NCBI RefSeq assembly: GCF_001546455.1
Contig: NZ_KQ956813.1
Span: forward strand, 124,001-188,000
Direction: 5' to 3'
DNA length: 64,000 nt
Origin: Gardnerella vaginalis
GTDB lineage: Bacteria; Actinomycetota; Actinomycetes; Actinomycetales; Bifidobacteriaceae
The notes under the pieces are model-generated. The model saw only the letters and a list, made by a program, of their open reading frames with translations, ran no database searches and was not told where the DNA came from. The translations under genes were made by a program, and so were the position numbers. Below, piece after piece: positions 19,084 through 29,341 of the stretch (positions are counted from its first letter, which is position 1; each line of letters starts with the position of its first letter).

Positions 19084-19665
19084 CTACATACCTCGCCCGA
19101 CAGAACTTGATCCGCGCGCCGCACGCAAAGATTCAGCCCACTTTCTTTGAGCAGCCGTTAAATGTTGTTCTCTCTCCCCTCCCTGAAGTGCTCCAGCAGG
19201 CCTAAGAGCATGGCAAATAGCCTGAGCTAAAGCATCGGCAGCATCTGCAGGAGTTGGCAAAACATTAAGATTTAAAAGACGAGCAACCATGCGCTCCACT
19301 TGCTGTTTTCCAGCACCGCCATTGCCAGCAACAGCCAACTTAACCTCTGTAGGAGTATGCAAAGCAACAGGAATACCCCTTTGAGCTGCAGCAAGCATTG
19401 CTACTCCAGCAACTTGAGCAGTACCCAAAACGGTATTTAGATTTTCTTGAGCAAATACTCGCTCAATCGAAACAACATCTGGCGAAAACCGCTCTATTTT
19501 TTCAACCAGTCCGTTGTAAATCTCAAGAAGTCGTAAATCCTGAGAAGTCTTTGGATTACTTCTTAAAACGTCGACGTGAATAAAAGAAAGCCGACGAGAA
19601 ACGCCGGCTTCAATCACGCCGACCCCGCAGCGAGTAAGCCCGGGGTCAACGCCCAAAATCATCAT
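19084..19665 (-). CDS. ruvC: Holliday junction endonuclease RuvC
   Basis: 193-aa RNase-H-fold resolvase. The four acidic catalytic residues are visible at the expected places: Asp7 (LGVDPGL), Glu68 (SIERVF), Asp141 and Asp144 ([10 protein letters not shown]). A Gly/Arg-rich tail extends beyond the fold. It follows yebC by six bases, and the start codon is one of two consecutive ATGs. The gap to ruvA holds an SOS-type site, so ruvC may be expressed with yebC while ruvAB can be separately induced. Confidence 0.96.
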   Translation of the reverse strand: MMILGVDPGLTRCGVGVIEAGVSRRLSFIHVDVLRSNPKTSQDLRLLEIYNGLVEKIERFSPDVVSIERVFAQENLNTVLGTAQVAGVAMLAAAQRGIPVALHTPTEVKLAVAGNGGAGKQQVERMVARLLNLNVLPTPADAADALAQAICHALRPAGALQGGEREQHLTAAQRKWAESLRAARGSSSVGRGM

Positions 19666-19671
19666 TGGAAA

Positions 19672-20430
19672 CTATTCTGCTTCCTCAAGCTGAGCCATAA
19701 CTTCATCCGAAGCGGTCCAGTTGCTATAAATGTTCTGAACATCGTCCAAATCATCGAGATTGTCAATCAAGCGAGACACCTTTTGAGCATCTTCAAAGCT
19801 CAACTCAACCTCATTATTTGGATGCATAACGATTTCAGCAGAATCGTAGTCAAAACCAGCCTCTTGCAAAGCCTTACGAACCGTTACCAAATCGCTAGAA
19901 TCCGTGTATACAGAATACACATCTCCATCATCAGCAACGTCTTCTGCACCTGCTTCTGCAGCAATATCAAAAAGCTTGCTGTAGTCAACACCTTCGCTAG
20001 GAACTTCAATCAAGCCCTTGCGCTCAAAGTTAAAGCTCACAGAACCGCTTGTAGCCAAAGATCCATTGCCCTTTGTAAGAGTAGAGCGAACATCTGCTGC
20101 AGCGCGATTACGATTATCTGTAAGGCACTCAATAATCAAGCCAACGCCTGCAGGAGCATAGCCTTCGTAAACAATCTCTTCGTAGTTTGCGCCGCCTGCT
20201 TCTTCGCCAGAACCACGCTTAACAGCGCGCTTAATGTTATCTGCTGGCATAGAAGCTTTCTTAGCTTTAACAATTGCATCGTACAAAGTTGGGTTACCAT
20301 CTGGGTCTCCACCACCAAGACGAGCTGCAATTTCAATATTCTTAATAAGCTTGGCGAAAAGCTTGCCGCGCTTTGCGTCGATAGCGGCCTTCTTGTGCTT
20401 TGTGGTCGCCCACTTGGAATGACCTGACAT
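19672..20430 (-). CDS. YebC/PmpR-family protein
   Basis: 252 aa, the normal family length, starting with the signature [20 protein letters not shown] and ending in the acidic [14 protein letters not shown] region. Members act as transcription regulators or, in later work on YebC-type proteins, as ribosome-associated factors for difficult peptide stretches; which applies here cannot be told from sequence. The classical position next to ruvC is kept. A long antisense frame over this gene is a shadow. Confidence 0.92.
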   Translation of the reverse strand: MSGHSKWATTKHKKAAIDAKRGKLFAKLIKNIEIAARLGGGDPDGNPTLYDAIVKAKKASMPADNIKRAVKRGSGEEAGGANYEEIVYEGYAPAGVGLIIECLTDNRNRAAADVRSTLTKGNGSLATSGSVSFNFERKGLIEVPSEGVDYSKLFDIAAEAGAEDVADDGDVYSVYTDSSDLVTVRKALQEAGFDYDSAEIVMHPNNEVELSFEDAQKVSRLIDNLDDLDDVQNIYSNWTASDEVMAQLEEAE

Positions 20431-20506
20431 GATACTCCTAAAAAGTGTACGGTTACGTAAACGTGATGATTTTAATGCGCTTTAGCGACAAATCACCAAA
20501 TTTGAT

Positions 20507-21157
20507 TTAGTCAAGCGCATTTTTAACTTCAAAAATACGCTGAACAACGGTTATGGCTCCACCAACGCAAAGAATAATCATTGCCAAGCAAAGCCACAGT
20601 AGCCAACCAGTTAATCCACTTAATCCCATTGCAACTAAAATTATGGCCACTCTATCGGCGCGAGTAATCAAGCCTTTTTTAGCATCCACTCCAACAGACT
20701 CGCCTCTTGCTCTTGCATATGACGTTACAAAAGCAAACATCATAGCAACTAGAGAGCAGACTAATCCGCAAGAACGCAAAAAATTATTTACGCAAAATGG
20801 CAAATATAAACAAATGCTTAGATTATTTGAGCGATATAAACAAATGCAAACACACGCAAAAAGCGACCAATCCGCAATCCTATCGAGCGTAGAATCTAAA
20901 AATGCACCAAATTTAGTTCCACCGTTCTTATTTGTTAAAGCAGCAACAGAACCATCCAAAGCGTCTGCAAGAACAAAAATCGTAAGTAAAATCGTACCAA
21001 ACAAAAGTTGGCCAGTTATTGAAACAAAAATAGCCGTTGCAACAAGTGCCAAGGCACCAAAAACAGTAACACCGTTAGCAGTACAACCAAATTTAACAAG
21101 AAGCTTTGCAACCGGCGAAATAACACGTTTGAATCCGCTTCTTAAAGATTCCAACAT
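20507..21157 (-). CDS. CDP-alcohol phosphatidyltransferase, likely phosphatidylinositol-phosphate synthase
   Basis: About 216-aa membrane enzyme. The CDP-alcohol motif is DALDGSVAA...GTKFGAFLDSTLD: all four catalytic Asp are present, but the usual Arg after the Ala is replaced by Ala, and the spacer to the Gly is two residues longer. GTKFGAFLDSTLDRI resembles the actinobacterial enzyme that joins inositol phosphate to CDP-diacylglycerol. ATG 21157 is preferred over the upstream open frame, with AGAAAGG seven bases ahead. In mycobacteria the PIM acyltransferase and PimA genes lie between this gene and yebC; here they are absent from the locus. Confidence 0.8.
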   Translation of the reverse strand: MLESLRSGFKRVISPVAKLLVKFGCTANGVTVFGALALVATAIFVSITGQLLFGTILLTIFVLADALDGSVAALTNKNGGTKFGAFLDSTLDRIADWSLFACVCICLYRSNNLSICLYLPFCVNNFLRSCGLVCSLVAMMFAFVTSYARARGESVGVDAKKGLITRADRVAIILVAMGLSGLTGWLLWLCLAMIILCVGGAITVVQRIFEVKNALD

Positions 21158-21254
21158 ATTAAGCCTTTCTTTGAAAACAAGCACAAAACACGCACAAAAC
21201 AAGTACTACAAACTCGTTTTAAAACCCGTTTTAAGCTACAACAGCTATGTTAAC

Positions 21255-21281
21255 AAAAACGCCGCTTAAAACTAAGCGGCG
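21255..21281 (-). terminator. intrinsic terminator after tRNA-Gln
   Basis: A 9-bp GC-rich stem (21260-21268 with 21273-21281), four-base loop, then TTTTT on the minus strand, directly downstream of the tRNA. Confidence 0.9.
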
Positions 21282-21291
21282 CTAATTCTAG

Positions 21292-21362
21292 CTCCCTCAC
21301 CTGGATTCGAACCAAGACAAAGGGTTCCAAAGACCCGTGTGCTGCCATTACACCATGAGGGA
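21292..21362 (-). tRNA. tRNA-Gln (anticodon TTG)
   Basis: Minus-strand cloverleaf: acceptor TCCCTCA pairs with TGAGGGA, discriminator G, D arm GGTGTAATGGCAGC, anticodon loop CTTTGGA, T arm with GGTTCGAATCC. The U1-A72 pair and G73 are usual for glutamine tRNAs. CCA is not encoded. Confidence 0.95.
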
Positions 21363-21437
21363 ACGGCGGAAAAACCGCCAAGTCACTATTATGCCATAAC
21401 AATCGACATCGTCAAGTTTGGCGTGGCGAAATAGGAT

Positions 21438-22460
21438 TTATGCAAATAAGAACCCTTGTCCATGATGCTCTGGATAGGTGTCAAACAGCTTTGCAACAGA
21501 TCCATCTTCAAACACAGCCTTAATTGCACTAGCCAAAAGCGGAGCAATAGAAAGAACTGTTAAACCATCCCAACGCTTTTCTTGTGGAATAGGAACAGTA
21601 TCTGTTAACACCACTTCGCGAGCGCCGCAATTCTTTAAGCGCTCAACGGCAGGCCCCGAAAGAACGCCGTGCGTTGCAACAACAGTTACAGACTTGGCTC
21701 CAGCGTCTTTAAGAACGCTACAAGCTCCAGCAATTGTTCCAGCAGTATCGATTAAATCGTCAACCATAACGCAATCGCGACCAGCAACATCTCCAACAAC
21801 ACGATTTGCTACAGCTTGATTTGGACGCGTAATATCCCTGGTTTTGTGCACAAATGCAAGAGGACCTCCGCCTAAGCGCTGCGCCCACTGTTCTGCAACA
21901 CGAATTCGACCTGCGTCTGGCGAAACAACTGTTACATTGCCTAAATCTTTGCTAAAGCGGTCTCTCACATAATCTACTAGCACTGGCATAGCAATCAAAT
22001 GATCGACTGGGCCATCAAAGAATCCTTGAGATTGTGCCGCGTGCAAGTCAACGCTCATAATACGATCGGCGCCTGCGGTCTTAAGCAAATCAAACATCAA
22101 ACGGCAAGAGATAGGCTCACGACCGCGATGCTTTTTGTCTTGTCTTGAATATCCAAGCAACGGGCACACAGCGGTAATAGAACGGGCAGATGCGCGCTTT
22201 AAAGCATCAATCATAATCAACTGTTCCATAATGGACTTATTGACTGGATCGCTGTGACTTTGAAGCACAAACACGTCTGTTCCTCGCACAGACTGAGTGT
22301 ATCGAACATACATTTCGCCGTTAGCAAAATCGTATGCCGTTGTTTCCAATACTTCTATACCAAGCTGATTCGCAACATCTTTAGCAAGCTTAGGATGCGC
22401 GCGACCAGTTACGAGAACAAGGTTTTTATCTGGCTTTCCTTCAAGGATGATGCTCACCAT
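21438..22460 (-). CDS. prs: ribose-phosphate pyrophosphokinase (PRPP synthase)
   Basis: About 340 aa; makes PRPP from ribose 5-phosphate and ATP for the purine, NAD and Apt enzymes also encoded in this window. Visible are the N-terminal LVLVTGRAHPKLA, the GYSRQDKKHRGREPIS flexible loop, the divalent-metal segment SVDLHAAQSQGFFDGP and the PRPP loop VMVDDLIDTAGT. The frame is open from a TTG at 22493, but homologues begin at MVS. ATG 22460 leaves only two bases after GGAG; the GTG at 22457 has better spacing and could be the real start. A convergent tRNA is not involved; tRNA-Gln is downstream on the same strand. Confidence 0.95.
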   Translation of the reverse strand: MVSIILEGKPDKNLVLVTGRAHPKLAKDVANQLGIEVLETTAYDFANGEMYVRYTQSVRGTDVFVLQSHSDPVNKSIMEQLIMIDALKRASARSITAVCPLLGYSRQDKKHRGREPISCRLMFDLLKTAGADRIMSVDLHAAQSQGFFDGPVDHLIAMPVLVDYVRDRFSKDLGNVTVVSPDAGRIRVAEQWAQRLGGGPLAFVHKTRDITRPNQAVANRVVGDVAGRDCVMVDDLIDTAGTIAGACSVLKDAGAKSVTVVATHGVLSGPAVERLKNCGAREVVLTDTVPIPQEKRWDGLTVLSIAPLLASAIKAVFEDGSVAKLFDTYPEHHGQGFLFA

Positions 22461-22554
22461 ATCTCCAAACGCTAGTTCGCTAACCGCCCACAAAAACGGA
22501 CTGTTTTTAATACTATCTATTTGCGCAGACTATAAGTCTCAAGCTGTTTCGTAC

Positions 22555-22615
22555 ATAACAAATCGTTGCAAAGAATTGCAAATCGTTACAAAAAACATTA
22601 CAAATCATTACAAAT
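22555..22615. repeat. imperfect direct repeats between nadD and prs
   Basis: Four copies of a unit near CAAATCGTTRCAAA/CAAATCATTA run through the gap, beginning at the nadD stop. Units are about 10-20 bases and diverged. No array spacing or flanking cas genes. Confidence 0.5.
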
Positions 22616-23390
22616 CGCGCATATACAATCCGTGCTTAACAATATATTGCACAACGCCATCTGGAACCAAGTACCAAACTGGCTCACCATGTTCTGCACG
22701 CTTGCGAACATCTGTTGAAGATATTGCCAATGCTGGAATCTCTAATATGTCAACTGGAAAACGATGATTGTGGCAATTAATCATATCGTCGCAAGAATCG
22801 TAAGATGCAGAACGAGCCTCAATTTGAGCAAACTTCTCAGGATTTGCATACCCTGGCCTGGTAACTGCAACAAATCTTGCTAAATTCCACAATTCCTTAG
22901 CGTCTTTCCATTGCATAATCTCCGCAATGGCGTCTGCACCAGTAATAAAGAACAGGTCTGCTTGCGGATGCTGAGCGCGTATATCTTTAAGCGTATCAAT
23001 GGTGTAGGTAACGCCTGGCCTATCAATATCTACTCTAGAAACAGTAAATTTTGGGTTCGAAGCCGTTGCAATTACGGTCATTAAATATCGGTCTTCCGCA
23101 TTTGTAACTTTTTTATCTAGCTTAAAAATAGGCTTTCCAGTTGGAACGAATATAACTTCATCCAAATCGTACACCCACGCAACTTCGGAAGCTGCCACCA
23201 AGTGTCCATTATGAATTGGATCAAAAGTACCACCCATAATTCCTATGCGCGGTCGCTGATGAACATTACCTCTTGCAGACTGCTTGCGCTTAGAAGCATT
23301 TACCGAAACAGGTGCACTAGTTTGACTCTGATTAATAGATCCTTGGAATAAATCCGACATCCTGCGTTCTGTAGAATTATTACTACTCAT
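22608..23390 (-). CDS. nadD: nicotinate-nucleotide adenylyltransferase NadD
   Basis: 260 aa; adenylates nicotinate mononucleotide to deamido-NAD. The nucleotidyltransferase HxGH region is [12 protein letters not shown] (near residue 52) and the second motif ISSTDVRKR is near the C-terminus. An N-terminal Ser/Asn/Gln-rich extension of ~48 residues precedes the enzyme domain; internal ATGs could shorten it, so the start is uncertain. The frame overlaps the stop of the upstream unknown gene by 8 bases, indicating coupled translation. Confidence 0.93.
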   Translation of the reverse strand: MSSNNSTERRMSDLFQGSINQSQTSAPVSVNASKRKQSARGNVHQRPRIGIMGGTFDPIHNGHLVAASEVAWVYDLDEVIFVPTGKPIFKLDKKVTNAEDRYLMTVIATASNPKFTVSRVDIDRPGVTYTIDTLKDIRAQHPQADLFFITGADAIAEIMQWKDAKELWNLARFVAVTRPGYANPEKFAQIEARSASYDSCDDMINCHNHRFPVDILEIPALAISSTDVRKRAEHGEPVWYLVPDGVVQYIVKHGLYMRDL

Positions 23391-23958
23391 TTACTTGAGC
23401 TTTCGCATCTTCCTCATCGTCTGCTTTAGCTTCACTAATCACGCTAGAAGCAACATTCGCCTTGTCGGGATTAATATTGCCCATTTCTTCATTCCACTCA
23501 TCTTGAACAACTCGCTTAATTTCTTCAAAAGTTGGAAGAGGAAAATCAGGCTGGAAAAAGCCTCTAATATTGGCAACACACTCGGTTATTTCAACAAGAA
23601 CTTCGCTCATATTATCAACAAGACCAGCACGCTCAAGTTTACTAAACTCCAATATATTGCTTTCCATTTTTTGCAGATTACAATTAATCGACTCTACTGT
23701 CTCACTGCTATCTGGCCTAATAACATCTCGATTATCCCTATCTGGCCAACCCATTAAAACTGCATCAGCATATTCAAGAGAAGACCTTTGGCTAGCAGAA
23801 GCAATTCCATCTTCTATTTGAACCAAAAACACATAACGAACAATAGACAATCTTTCAGCTGCAATATCTAAAGCATCAAGCACATTAGAATTAGATATGC
23901 TTACAAATCCATTTACGCGTTCTTTATGTGTTTTAGATAATTGTGATGTATCAGGCAT
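23383..23958 (-). CDS. conserved-looking protein of unknown function between proA and nadD
   Basis: 191 aa, acidic, with no signal peptide or membrane helix. A central hydrophobic helix pair ([21 protein letters not shown]) and a C-terminal [17 protein letters not shown] segment are followed by an Ala/Asp/Glu tail. It has proper coding character: it lies snugly between proA (16 bases) and nadD (8-base overlap). I do not recognise the family. Its position suggests co-expression with NAD and proline synthesis genes, nothing more specific. Confidence 0.7.
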   Translation of the reverse strand: MPDTSQLSKTHKERVNGFVSISNSNVLDALDIAAERLSIVRYVFLVQIEDGIASASQRSSLEYADAVLMGWPDRDNRDVIRPDSSETVESINCNLQKMESNILEFSKLERAGLVDNMSEVLVEITECVANIRGFFQPDFPLPTFEEIKRVVQDEWNEEMGNINPDKANVASSVISEAKADDEEDAKAQVNE

Positions 23959-23974
23959 ATTCTTAACCTTACTC

Positions 23975-25348
23975 TTAAGCCCTTATTTGTCCATCTCCAT
24001 AGCCAATCCACTTTGTAGTTGTCATTTCTATTAAGCCCATTGGTCCTCTTGCATGCAACTTTTGAGTGGAAATTCCAAGCTCGGCTCCAAAACCAAACTC
24101 GCCGCCGTCCGTAAACCTTGTTGAAGCGTTTACCATAACAACAGCACTGTCTATTGACGAAACAAACTCATTAATCGTTAAATAATCTTGTGCAATAATC
24201 GTTTCCGTATGACCCGTTGAATATTTTGAAATATGATTAACGGCATCTTTAACACCATTTACAACTTTTACTCCGATTTGCAAAGATAGATATTCTGTAG
24301 ACCAATCCTCATTATTTGCTCGCTCTAATTTAATGCCATTTATGTTTGCATCGCTTAGAATGTTGTAGGAAATCTCATCTGCATGAATCAAAACATTATG
24401 CTTCGCCAATTCACTTGCAACTTTTGGCAAAAATTCTTTAGCAATGCTTTTGTCTACAAGCAATTTTTCTGCAGCGTTACAAACTCCAACTCGTTGCGTT
24501 TTTGCGTTTATAATAATCGGAATTGCTTCATCAAAGTTTGCCGTTTTATCTACGTAAATATGAACATTTCCAGCGCCAGTTTCAATAACTGGAACTGTTG
24601 ATTCTTTAACAACAGCCGCGATTAGATTTGCACTTCCTCTAGGAACCAAAACATCAATATGACCATGTGCGTGCATCATTGACGTTGCGCCGCTTCTGCC
24701 TAAATCGTCCACAGATTCTATAAGATTTTCGCTTACGCCAGAATCTTTTAAGACTTGCCTAATTACTGTAATTGTTGCACGATTTGTATTCTCGGCCGCA
24801 CTTCCACCTCTTAAAATTACAGCATTTGAAGATTTTATGCATAAAGACGCAACATCCACAGTTACATTTGGCCTGGCCTCATAAATCATTCCCATTACGC
24901 CAATTGGAACTCTAACTTGCGAAAGTCTAATACCATTTTCCAGCGTGTATCCTCGAACAACTTGGCCCACAGGATCTTGCAATTGCGCTATTTTTTTAAC
25001 ACTTTTAGCAGACTGAATTATTCTTTCTTTATTAAACACAAGTCTGTCTAATTTCCCAGCATCCATGCCGTTACTTTTAGCTTTTTCTATATCTTTAAGA
25101 TTTGCTTTTTCAATAAATTCAGCGTTACTTTCAATTGCATTTGCTATAGCGTTTAAAAGATTATTCTTAAAAGTCGCATTAGCTTTAGCAAATTCCCGCT
25201 GAGCGTTTCGCGCATCATCTGCTCTAGAAAAAACAATAGAATCGGCAGCAGAATCAGCAGCAGAATCTAAAGAAGCCCCACATTCTTTAGACACATTGCC
25301 TTGTGCATTATCACGCGTTTTATCAAACTTTATATCACTATTAGTCAT
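23975..25348 (-). CDS. proA: gamma-glutamyl phosphate reductase ProA
   Basis: About 457 aa; reduces glutamyl 5-phosphate to the semialdehyde in proline synthesis. The aldehyde-dehydrogenase-like core shows [16 protein letters not shown], the [12 protein letters not shown] loop, the catalytic Cys in [15 protein letters not shown], and the C-terminal [17 protein letters not shown] motif. The N-terminus has a Ser/Ala/Asp-rich stretch. The frame is open to 25504, but that would overlap thrC; ATG 25348 (or 25357) is chosen. No Shine-Dalgarno sits close to it: an AGAGGTGGAG lies about 20 bases too far upstream. proB is not in the window. Confidence 0.92.
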   Translation of the reverse strand: MTNSDIKFDKTRDNAQGNVSKECGASLDSAADSAADSIVFSRADDARNAQREFAKANATFKNNLLNAIANAIESNAEFIEKANLKDIEKAKSNGMDAGKLDRLVFNKERIIQSAKSVKKIAQLQDPVGQVVRGYTLENGIRLSQVRVPIGVMGMIYEARPNVTVDVASLCIKSSNAVILRGGSAAENTNRATITVIRQVLKDSGVSENLIESVDDLGRSGATSMMHAHGHIDVLVPRGSANLIAAVVKESTVPVIETGAGNVHIYVDKTANFDEAIPIIINAKTQRVGVCNAAEKLLVDKSIAKEFLPKVASELAKHNVLIHADEISYNILSDANINGIKLERANNEDWSTEYLSLQIGVKVVNGVKDAVNHISKYSTGHTETIIAQDYLTINEFVSSIDSAVVMVNASTRFTDGGEFGFGAELGISTQKLHARGPMGLIEMTTTKWIGYGDGQIRA

Positions 25349-25429
25349 ATTGAACATATTAGCAATAGCAGTGCTTAGGCTCCACCTCTTCGGGTAACAT
25401 GTATAACAATTGGCACAAATGGAGGAATT

Positions 25430-26947
25430 ATGGCAGAAAACACTACGAATGCAGTTATGTTTCATAGCACTAGGTCGAATTCTAAAACCTATACGTCGAA
25501 GCAAGCTATTCGTAGAGGCATAGCCGAAGACGGTGGCTTGTTTGTTACCGATTGCCTTTCAGATGCGCGCTACGATATTTCTAATCTTCCTGGAAAAACT
25601 TATAAGCAGATTGCTAAAGACGTTCTTAAAATCCTCCTTCCAGATTTTACATCTAGCGAGCTTAATGAATGCGTTGAAAATGCTTATGGAAATCAGTGGG
25701 AAGATTGCGAAATTACTCCGTTAAAGCCTCTCGGCACTAACAACGATTTTGTTCTAGAGCTTTTCCACGGCCCTACTTGCGCATTTAAAGATGTTGCTTT
25801 GCAGATTTTGCCACAATTTATTAGTCATGCAAAAGATGCGTCGGATTCTAATCAAAACGTTATGATTCTTACTGCTACTTCTGGAGACACTGGTAAAGCT
25901 GCTTTATCGGGATTTGCAGACGTTGAAGGCACTTCTATGGTTACTTTCTACCCAGAAGGAAAGGTTAGTAAAGTACAAGAGTTGCAAATGACAACTCAAA
26001 GTGGAAACAATGTTAGAGTTTGCGCAGTTAGAGGTAATTTTGACGATGCGCAAAGCGGAGTTAAAAAAATCTTTACCAACACTTCGATTAATGAATCGAT
26101 TAATAACAATAATCACGCTTTGCTTTCTTCTGCAAATTCAATCAATATTGGAAGGCTGATTCCGCAAGTTGTTTATTACTTCTACGCTTATTCAAAGCTT
26201 GTTGAGCGTGGCTCTATAGAACTTGGCAGCGAAGTAGAATTTTGCGTTCCAACTGGCAATTTTGGCAATATTCTTGCAGGATATTACGCAAAAATGCTTG
26301 GTCTTCCTGTAAAGCACCTGATTGTGGCAAGTAACAGCAACAATGTTTTGTTTGACTTTTTGGTTAGCGGAACCTACAACAAAATTCGCCCGTTCCATCA
26401 AACTGTTGCTCCTTCTATGGATATTCTTGTTTCTTCCAACTTGGAACGCATGCTTTATTACATGTGCAATAAAGATACACGACTTATGCAAATGCTTATG
26501 AATGATTTGCAACAATGGGGTGCTTTTGAAATACCAGAAGACGTGCTTTCTAAAATTCGAGAACTCTTTGGATGCGGCTGGGCAAACGAGAACCAGATTC
26601 GCGATTCCATAAAAGAATGCTGGAATAATCACAATTATGTTATTGATCCACATACTGCTTGTGGTTACTTTGTTATGAGCCATATTCCTCACGATTCTAG
26701 TGTCCCTCGTGTTCTTTTAAGCACTGCAAGCCCGTATAAATTCCCTAGAGTTGTTTGCCAAGCATTGGGCTTAAATGTTGAAGGTTTAGATGACTTTGAT
26801 TGCATGGAACTATTAGAGAATACAACTTCTACTAAGGCTCCTAAAATGCTTAGCGATCTTAAGAATAAAACAGCTAGATTCAACGACGTTATTAATGTTG
26901 AAGATATGCCAGATTACGTTCTTAAATGTGCTAATCAGATTTGCTGA
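25430..26947 (+). CDS. thrC: threonine synthase
   Basis: 505-aa PLP enzyme converting phosphohomoserine to threonine. The PLP lysine is Lys120 in [23 protein letters not shown] is the phosphate-binding loop and [15 protein letters not shown] a later cofactor motif. Length and N-terminal [24 protein letters not shown] fit the fungal/bacterial long class. GGAGGAATT directly precedes the ATG. A TATAAC about 30 bases upstream may be its -10. Divergent from proA and convergent with recX (11 bases between stops). Confidence 0.95.
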   Translation: MAENTTNAVMFHSTRSNSKTYTSKQAIRRGIAEDGGLFVTDCLSDARYDISNLPGKTYKQIAKDVLKILLPDFTSSELNECVENAYGNQWEDCEITPLKPLGTNNDFVLELFHGPTCAFKDVALQILPQFISHAKDASDSNQNVMILTATSGDTGKAALSGFADVEGTSMVTFYPEGKVSKVQELQMTTQSGNNVRVCAVRGNFDDAQSGVKKIFTNTSINESINNNNHALLSSANSINIGRLIPQVVYYFYAYSKLVERGSIELGSEVEFCVPTGNFGNILAGYYAKMLGLPVKHLIVASNSNNVLFDFLVSGTYNKIRPFHQTVAPSMDILVSSNLERMLYYMCNKDTRLMQMLMNDLQQWGAFEIPEDVLSKIRELFGCGWANENQIRDSIKECWNNHNYVIDPHTACGYFVMSHIPHDSSVPRVLLSTASPYKFPRVVCQALGLNVEGLDDFDCMELLENTTSTKAPKMLSDLKNKTARFNDVINVEDMPDYVLKCANQIC

Positions 26948-26958
26948 ATCTTTATGAT

Positions 26959-27672
26959 TTAAGACTTAAACAAAGCATAATACACTTCGTTTAGCATGCT
27001 TAAATCATGACCTTTTCTAGCTCCTGCAGAAAAGAATCTTCGTCTTCTAACATCTGATTCTAGACTTTTTGTTCGCTCTGCTGTTTTTTTGCCTAAATCC
27101 CATGCAGCTTGTTCAAAAACACCATTTTCTCTAGCCTCTTGCAAAGATGAGGTTATTATTATAGATGGAACTCCCTTTTTTTGCAGCTCCATGCGAGTTG
27201 CACGTTCTCCTAATGTTCTAGATGCACATGAGCGTATAACAGACTGAGCGTACTGTTCATCGTTAATTAGATGCAAATCTTCTAATCTGCTTACTACAGA
27301 ATCAATAGTGTTCTCGTTATATCCCTTATTTATAAGCCTATCTTTTAAATCATTTGAAGATCTTGGCGCATAATCCAACATTCTTAAAGCAGACTCTCTA
27401 CAGCTATCAAAATCACATGCTTTTTTAGAATCAACTTTTTTAACAGCTTTATTATTGTTAAAAGAACTGTACTTTTGCAATCTATAAGACGAATGGCATG
27501 AGTCTTCTTCGCAATCACCTATTTCAGCACTATTCTCTAAATAATGCGAATTAACAACTTCTAAACTACAATCATCTTCTGCACACACATTCTTGTTTTT
27601 AACATCATTTTCGTTAAAAACAGAAGCATCTGCTGGCTTATGATTGCGAAGAAAACTCTCAACACTAATCAT
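26959..27672 (-). CDS. recX: RecA regulator RecX
   Basis: 237 aa; family members bind RecA filaments and limit or tune them. The conserved region is C-terminal: LRMLDYAPRSSNDLKDRLINKGYNENTIDSVVSRLEDLHLINDEQYAQS, followed by the RTLGERATRMELQKKGV repeat. The first ~110 residues are Asn/Ser/Asp-rich low complexity, making it longer than the usual 150-190. It begins 18 bases after recA, so it is read with it and comes under the same SOS control. Confidence 0.92.
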   Translation of the reverse strand: MISVESFLRNHKPADASVFNENDVKNKNVCAEDDCSLEVVNSHYLENSAEIGDCEEDSCHSSYRLQKYSSFNNNKAVKKVDSKKACDFDSCRESALRMLDYAPRSSNDLKDRLINKGYNENTIDSVVSRLEDLHLINDEQYAQSVIRSCASRTLGERATRMELQKKGVPSIIITSSLQEARENGVFEQAAWDLGKKTAERTKSLESDVRRRRFFSAGARKGHDLSMLNEVYYALFKS

Positions 27673-27690
27673 CTATTAGTCTTCTTACTA

Positions 27691-28851
27691 TTAGTCTTCG
27701 TTCTTGGAATCCTTAGTTGAAGCGTTTAGCTTATCTTCTGCTACAGAATCTGACTTTGCTTTTGCACTATCGTCTTCGTCTTCTACTTCAACAAACTGAT
27801 CTTCTGGTTTCATTAGCCCAAAAGCAACTTTTACCTTATCGCTAATTTCTTCCGTAATAGCTGGATTGTCTTTAAGGAATTGACGAACGTTTTCCCTACC
27901 TTGACCAAGCTGTTCACCCTCATAAGTAAACCAAGAACCAGACTTTTTAATAACATCGCACTGAACAGCCATATCGATTACAGAGCCTTCAGTAGATATT
28001 CCTTCTCCGTAAAGAACGTCAAATTCAGCGGTTTTAAATGGTGGAGCCATTTTGTTCTTAACAATCTTTACTTTAGTTCGGTTACCAACGGCTTCTTCTC
28101 CGTTTTTAATAGTAGAAACACGCCTAATATCCATACGAACAGACGAATAGAATTTAAGAGCTTTACCGCCTGTAGTTGTTTCTGGACTACCAAAGAATAC
28201 GCCGATTTTCTCTCGGAGCTGATTAATAAAGATTGCTGTTGTTCCAGCTTGAGACAAAGCGCCAGTCATCTTTCTTAAAGCCTGGCTCATTAAGCGCGCT
28301 TGCAAACCAACATGGCTATCTCCCATGTCTCCGTCAATTTCTGCCTTTGGAACCAAAGCCGCAACAGAATCAACCACTATAACATCTAGTGCGCCAGAAC
28401 GAATAAGCATATCTGCAATCTCTAAAGCTTGCTCACCATTATCTGGCTGAGAAACAATAAGAGAATCTGTATCAACACCTAATTTACGCGCATAAACTGG
28501 ATCTAAAGCATGTTCTGCATCAATAAATGCTGCAACTCCGCCATTCTTTTGAGCGTTAGCAACAATGTGCAAAGCTAGTGTTGTTTTACCAGAAGATTCA
28601 GGTCCATAAACCTCTACAATACGCCCGCGAGGAACACCACCAATTCCCAAAGCCATATCTAGAGCAAGAGAACCAGTAGGAATAACCTCTACATCTTGTA
28701 GTGGCCTATCTCCTAATCTCATTGCAGAACCCTTGCCGTACTGCTTTTCAACATTTGCAAGAGCCATCTCTAATGCTGCTTTTCTACGAGGATCCGCCTT
28801 GTCGGCATCAATAAGACGATCCACAGCACCCTTTTTTGCTTGTTGTGCCAT
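27691..28851 (-). CDS. recA: recombinase RecA
   Basis: 386 aa. Walker [10 protein letters not shown] (83-91), Walker [11 protein letters not shown], loop L2 region with [21 protein letters not shown], and an acidic C-terminal tail. It catalyses strand exchange and triggers LexA self-cleavage. The frame opens at 28914, but ATG 28851 has GGAG seven bases upstream and matches the family start MAQQAKKG. A 14-base perfect SOS box and TATAAT lie about 150 bases upstream, leaving a ~140-base leader of unknown role. Confidence 0.98.
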   Translation of the reverse strand: MAQQAKKGAVDRLIDADKADPRRKAALEMALANVEKQYGKGSAMRLGDRPLQDVEVIPTGSLALDMALGIGGVPRGRIVEVYGPESSGKTTLALHIVANAQKNGGVAAFIDAEHALDPVYARKLGVDTDSLIVSQPDNGEQALEIADMLIRSGALDVIVVDSVAALVPKAEIDGDMGDSHVGLQARLMSQALRKMTGALSQAGTTAIFINQLREKIGVFFGSPETTTGGKALKFYSSVRMDIRRVSTIKNGEEAVGNRTKVKIVKNKMAPPFKTAEFDVLYGEGISTEGSVIDMAVQCDVIKKSGSWFTYEGEQLGQGRENVRQFLKDNPAITEEISDKVKVAFGLMKPEDQFVEVEDEDDSAKAKSDSVAEDKLNASTKDSKNED

Positions 28852-28996
28852 ATTATTACTCCTTTCGCATGCCGATGTATTGACGACCATACTCAATACA
28901 TGATGCCCGTGCAAGCGTTTTAGAGCAATGTGGTTAAAGGCTTTTTTCCACTAACCAATAGGCACTTACACGCTGCAAGAAGCCCAACAATTAAAT

Positions 28997-29025
28997 ATTA
29001 TACACCATAAACGAACATTTGTTCG
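28997..29025 (-). promoter_or_regulatory. recA promoter with perfect LexA box
   Basis: Minus strand: CGAACAAATGTTCG (29012-29025), a perfect actinobacterial-type box, covers the -35 position (29020-29025); TATAAT (28997-29002) follows at 17 bases. Predicted start is near 28990. Confidence 0.8.
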
Positions 29026-29107
29026 ATAAGCGTGTTGGCTTGAAATTTCAACAAAAATACAGGCAACCAGACATCAACTAAAATAAATCACAAAATAAAA
29101 TAATCAT

Positions 29108-29341
29108 TTATTTTGCTGGAAGTGGCGGAGCATTATGGTCTTTACCCCAACGCTTGCTATCTGGAATATTCATGTGATCGCATAAAACATTCCAAACAAT
29201 CCTAGGCTCCACGCCAGCATCAATTGCCTCGCGCGCGCTCATGCCATCAAGTTTTTGCAGCTCCTGATCTTTAGCAATACTCCTGCCGAATTCTCTGCCA
29301 AAAACCTCTTCAAGAAGCTCCCAAAATTCACGTTCGCGCAT
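29108..29341 (-). CDS. DUF3046 protein
   Basis: 77 aa, starting MREREFWELLEEVFG and containing the LDGMSAREAIDAGVEPRIVW segment typical of DUF3046, an actinobacterial family commonly found just upstream of recA. ATG 29341 is preferred over an open extension because the family begins there; it overlaps the cinA end by 14 bases. Function unknown. Confidence 0.85.
   Translation of the reverse strand: MREREFWELLEEVFGREFGRSIAKDQELQKLDGMSAREAIDAGVEPRIVWNVLCDHMNIPDSKRWGKDHNAPPLPAK

Noticed and set aside
19576-20427. 283-residue plus-strand frame antisense to yebC
   Set aside because: Fully inside a strongly conserved gene, Cys/Asn/Ile-rich, no RBS; a shadow.
20553-21269. 238-residue plus-strand frame antisense to the phosphatidyltransferase
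   Set aside because: No domain, no RBS, runs into the tRNA-Gln terminator; a shadow.
22555-22615. CRISPR array
   Set aside because: Units are short, unequal and diverged, with no spacers or cas genes.
25349-25504. Longer N-terminus of proA
   Set aside because: Would overlap the thrC start and its RBS; residues are Cys/Arg-rich and unlike the family.
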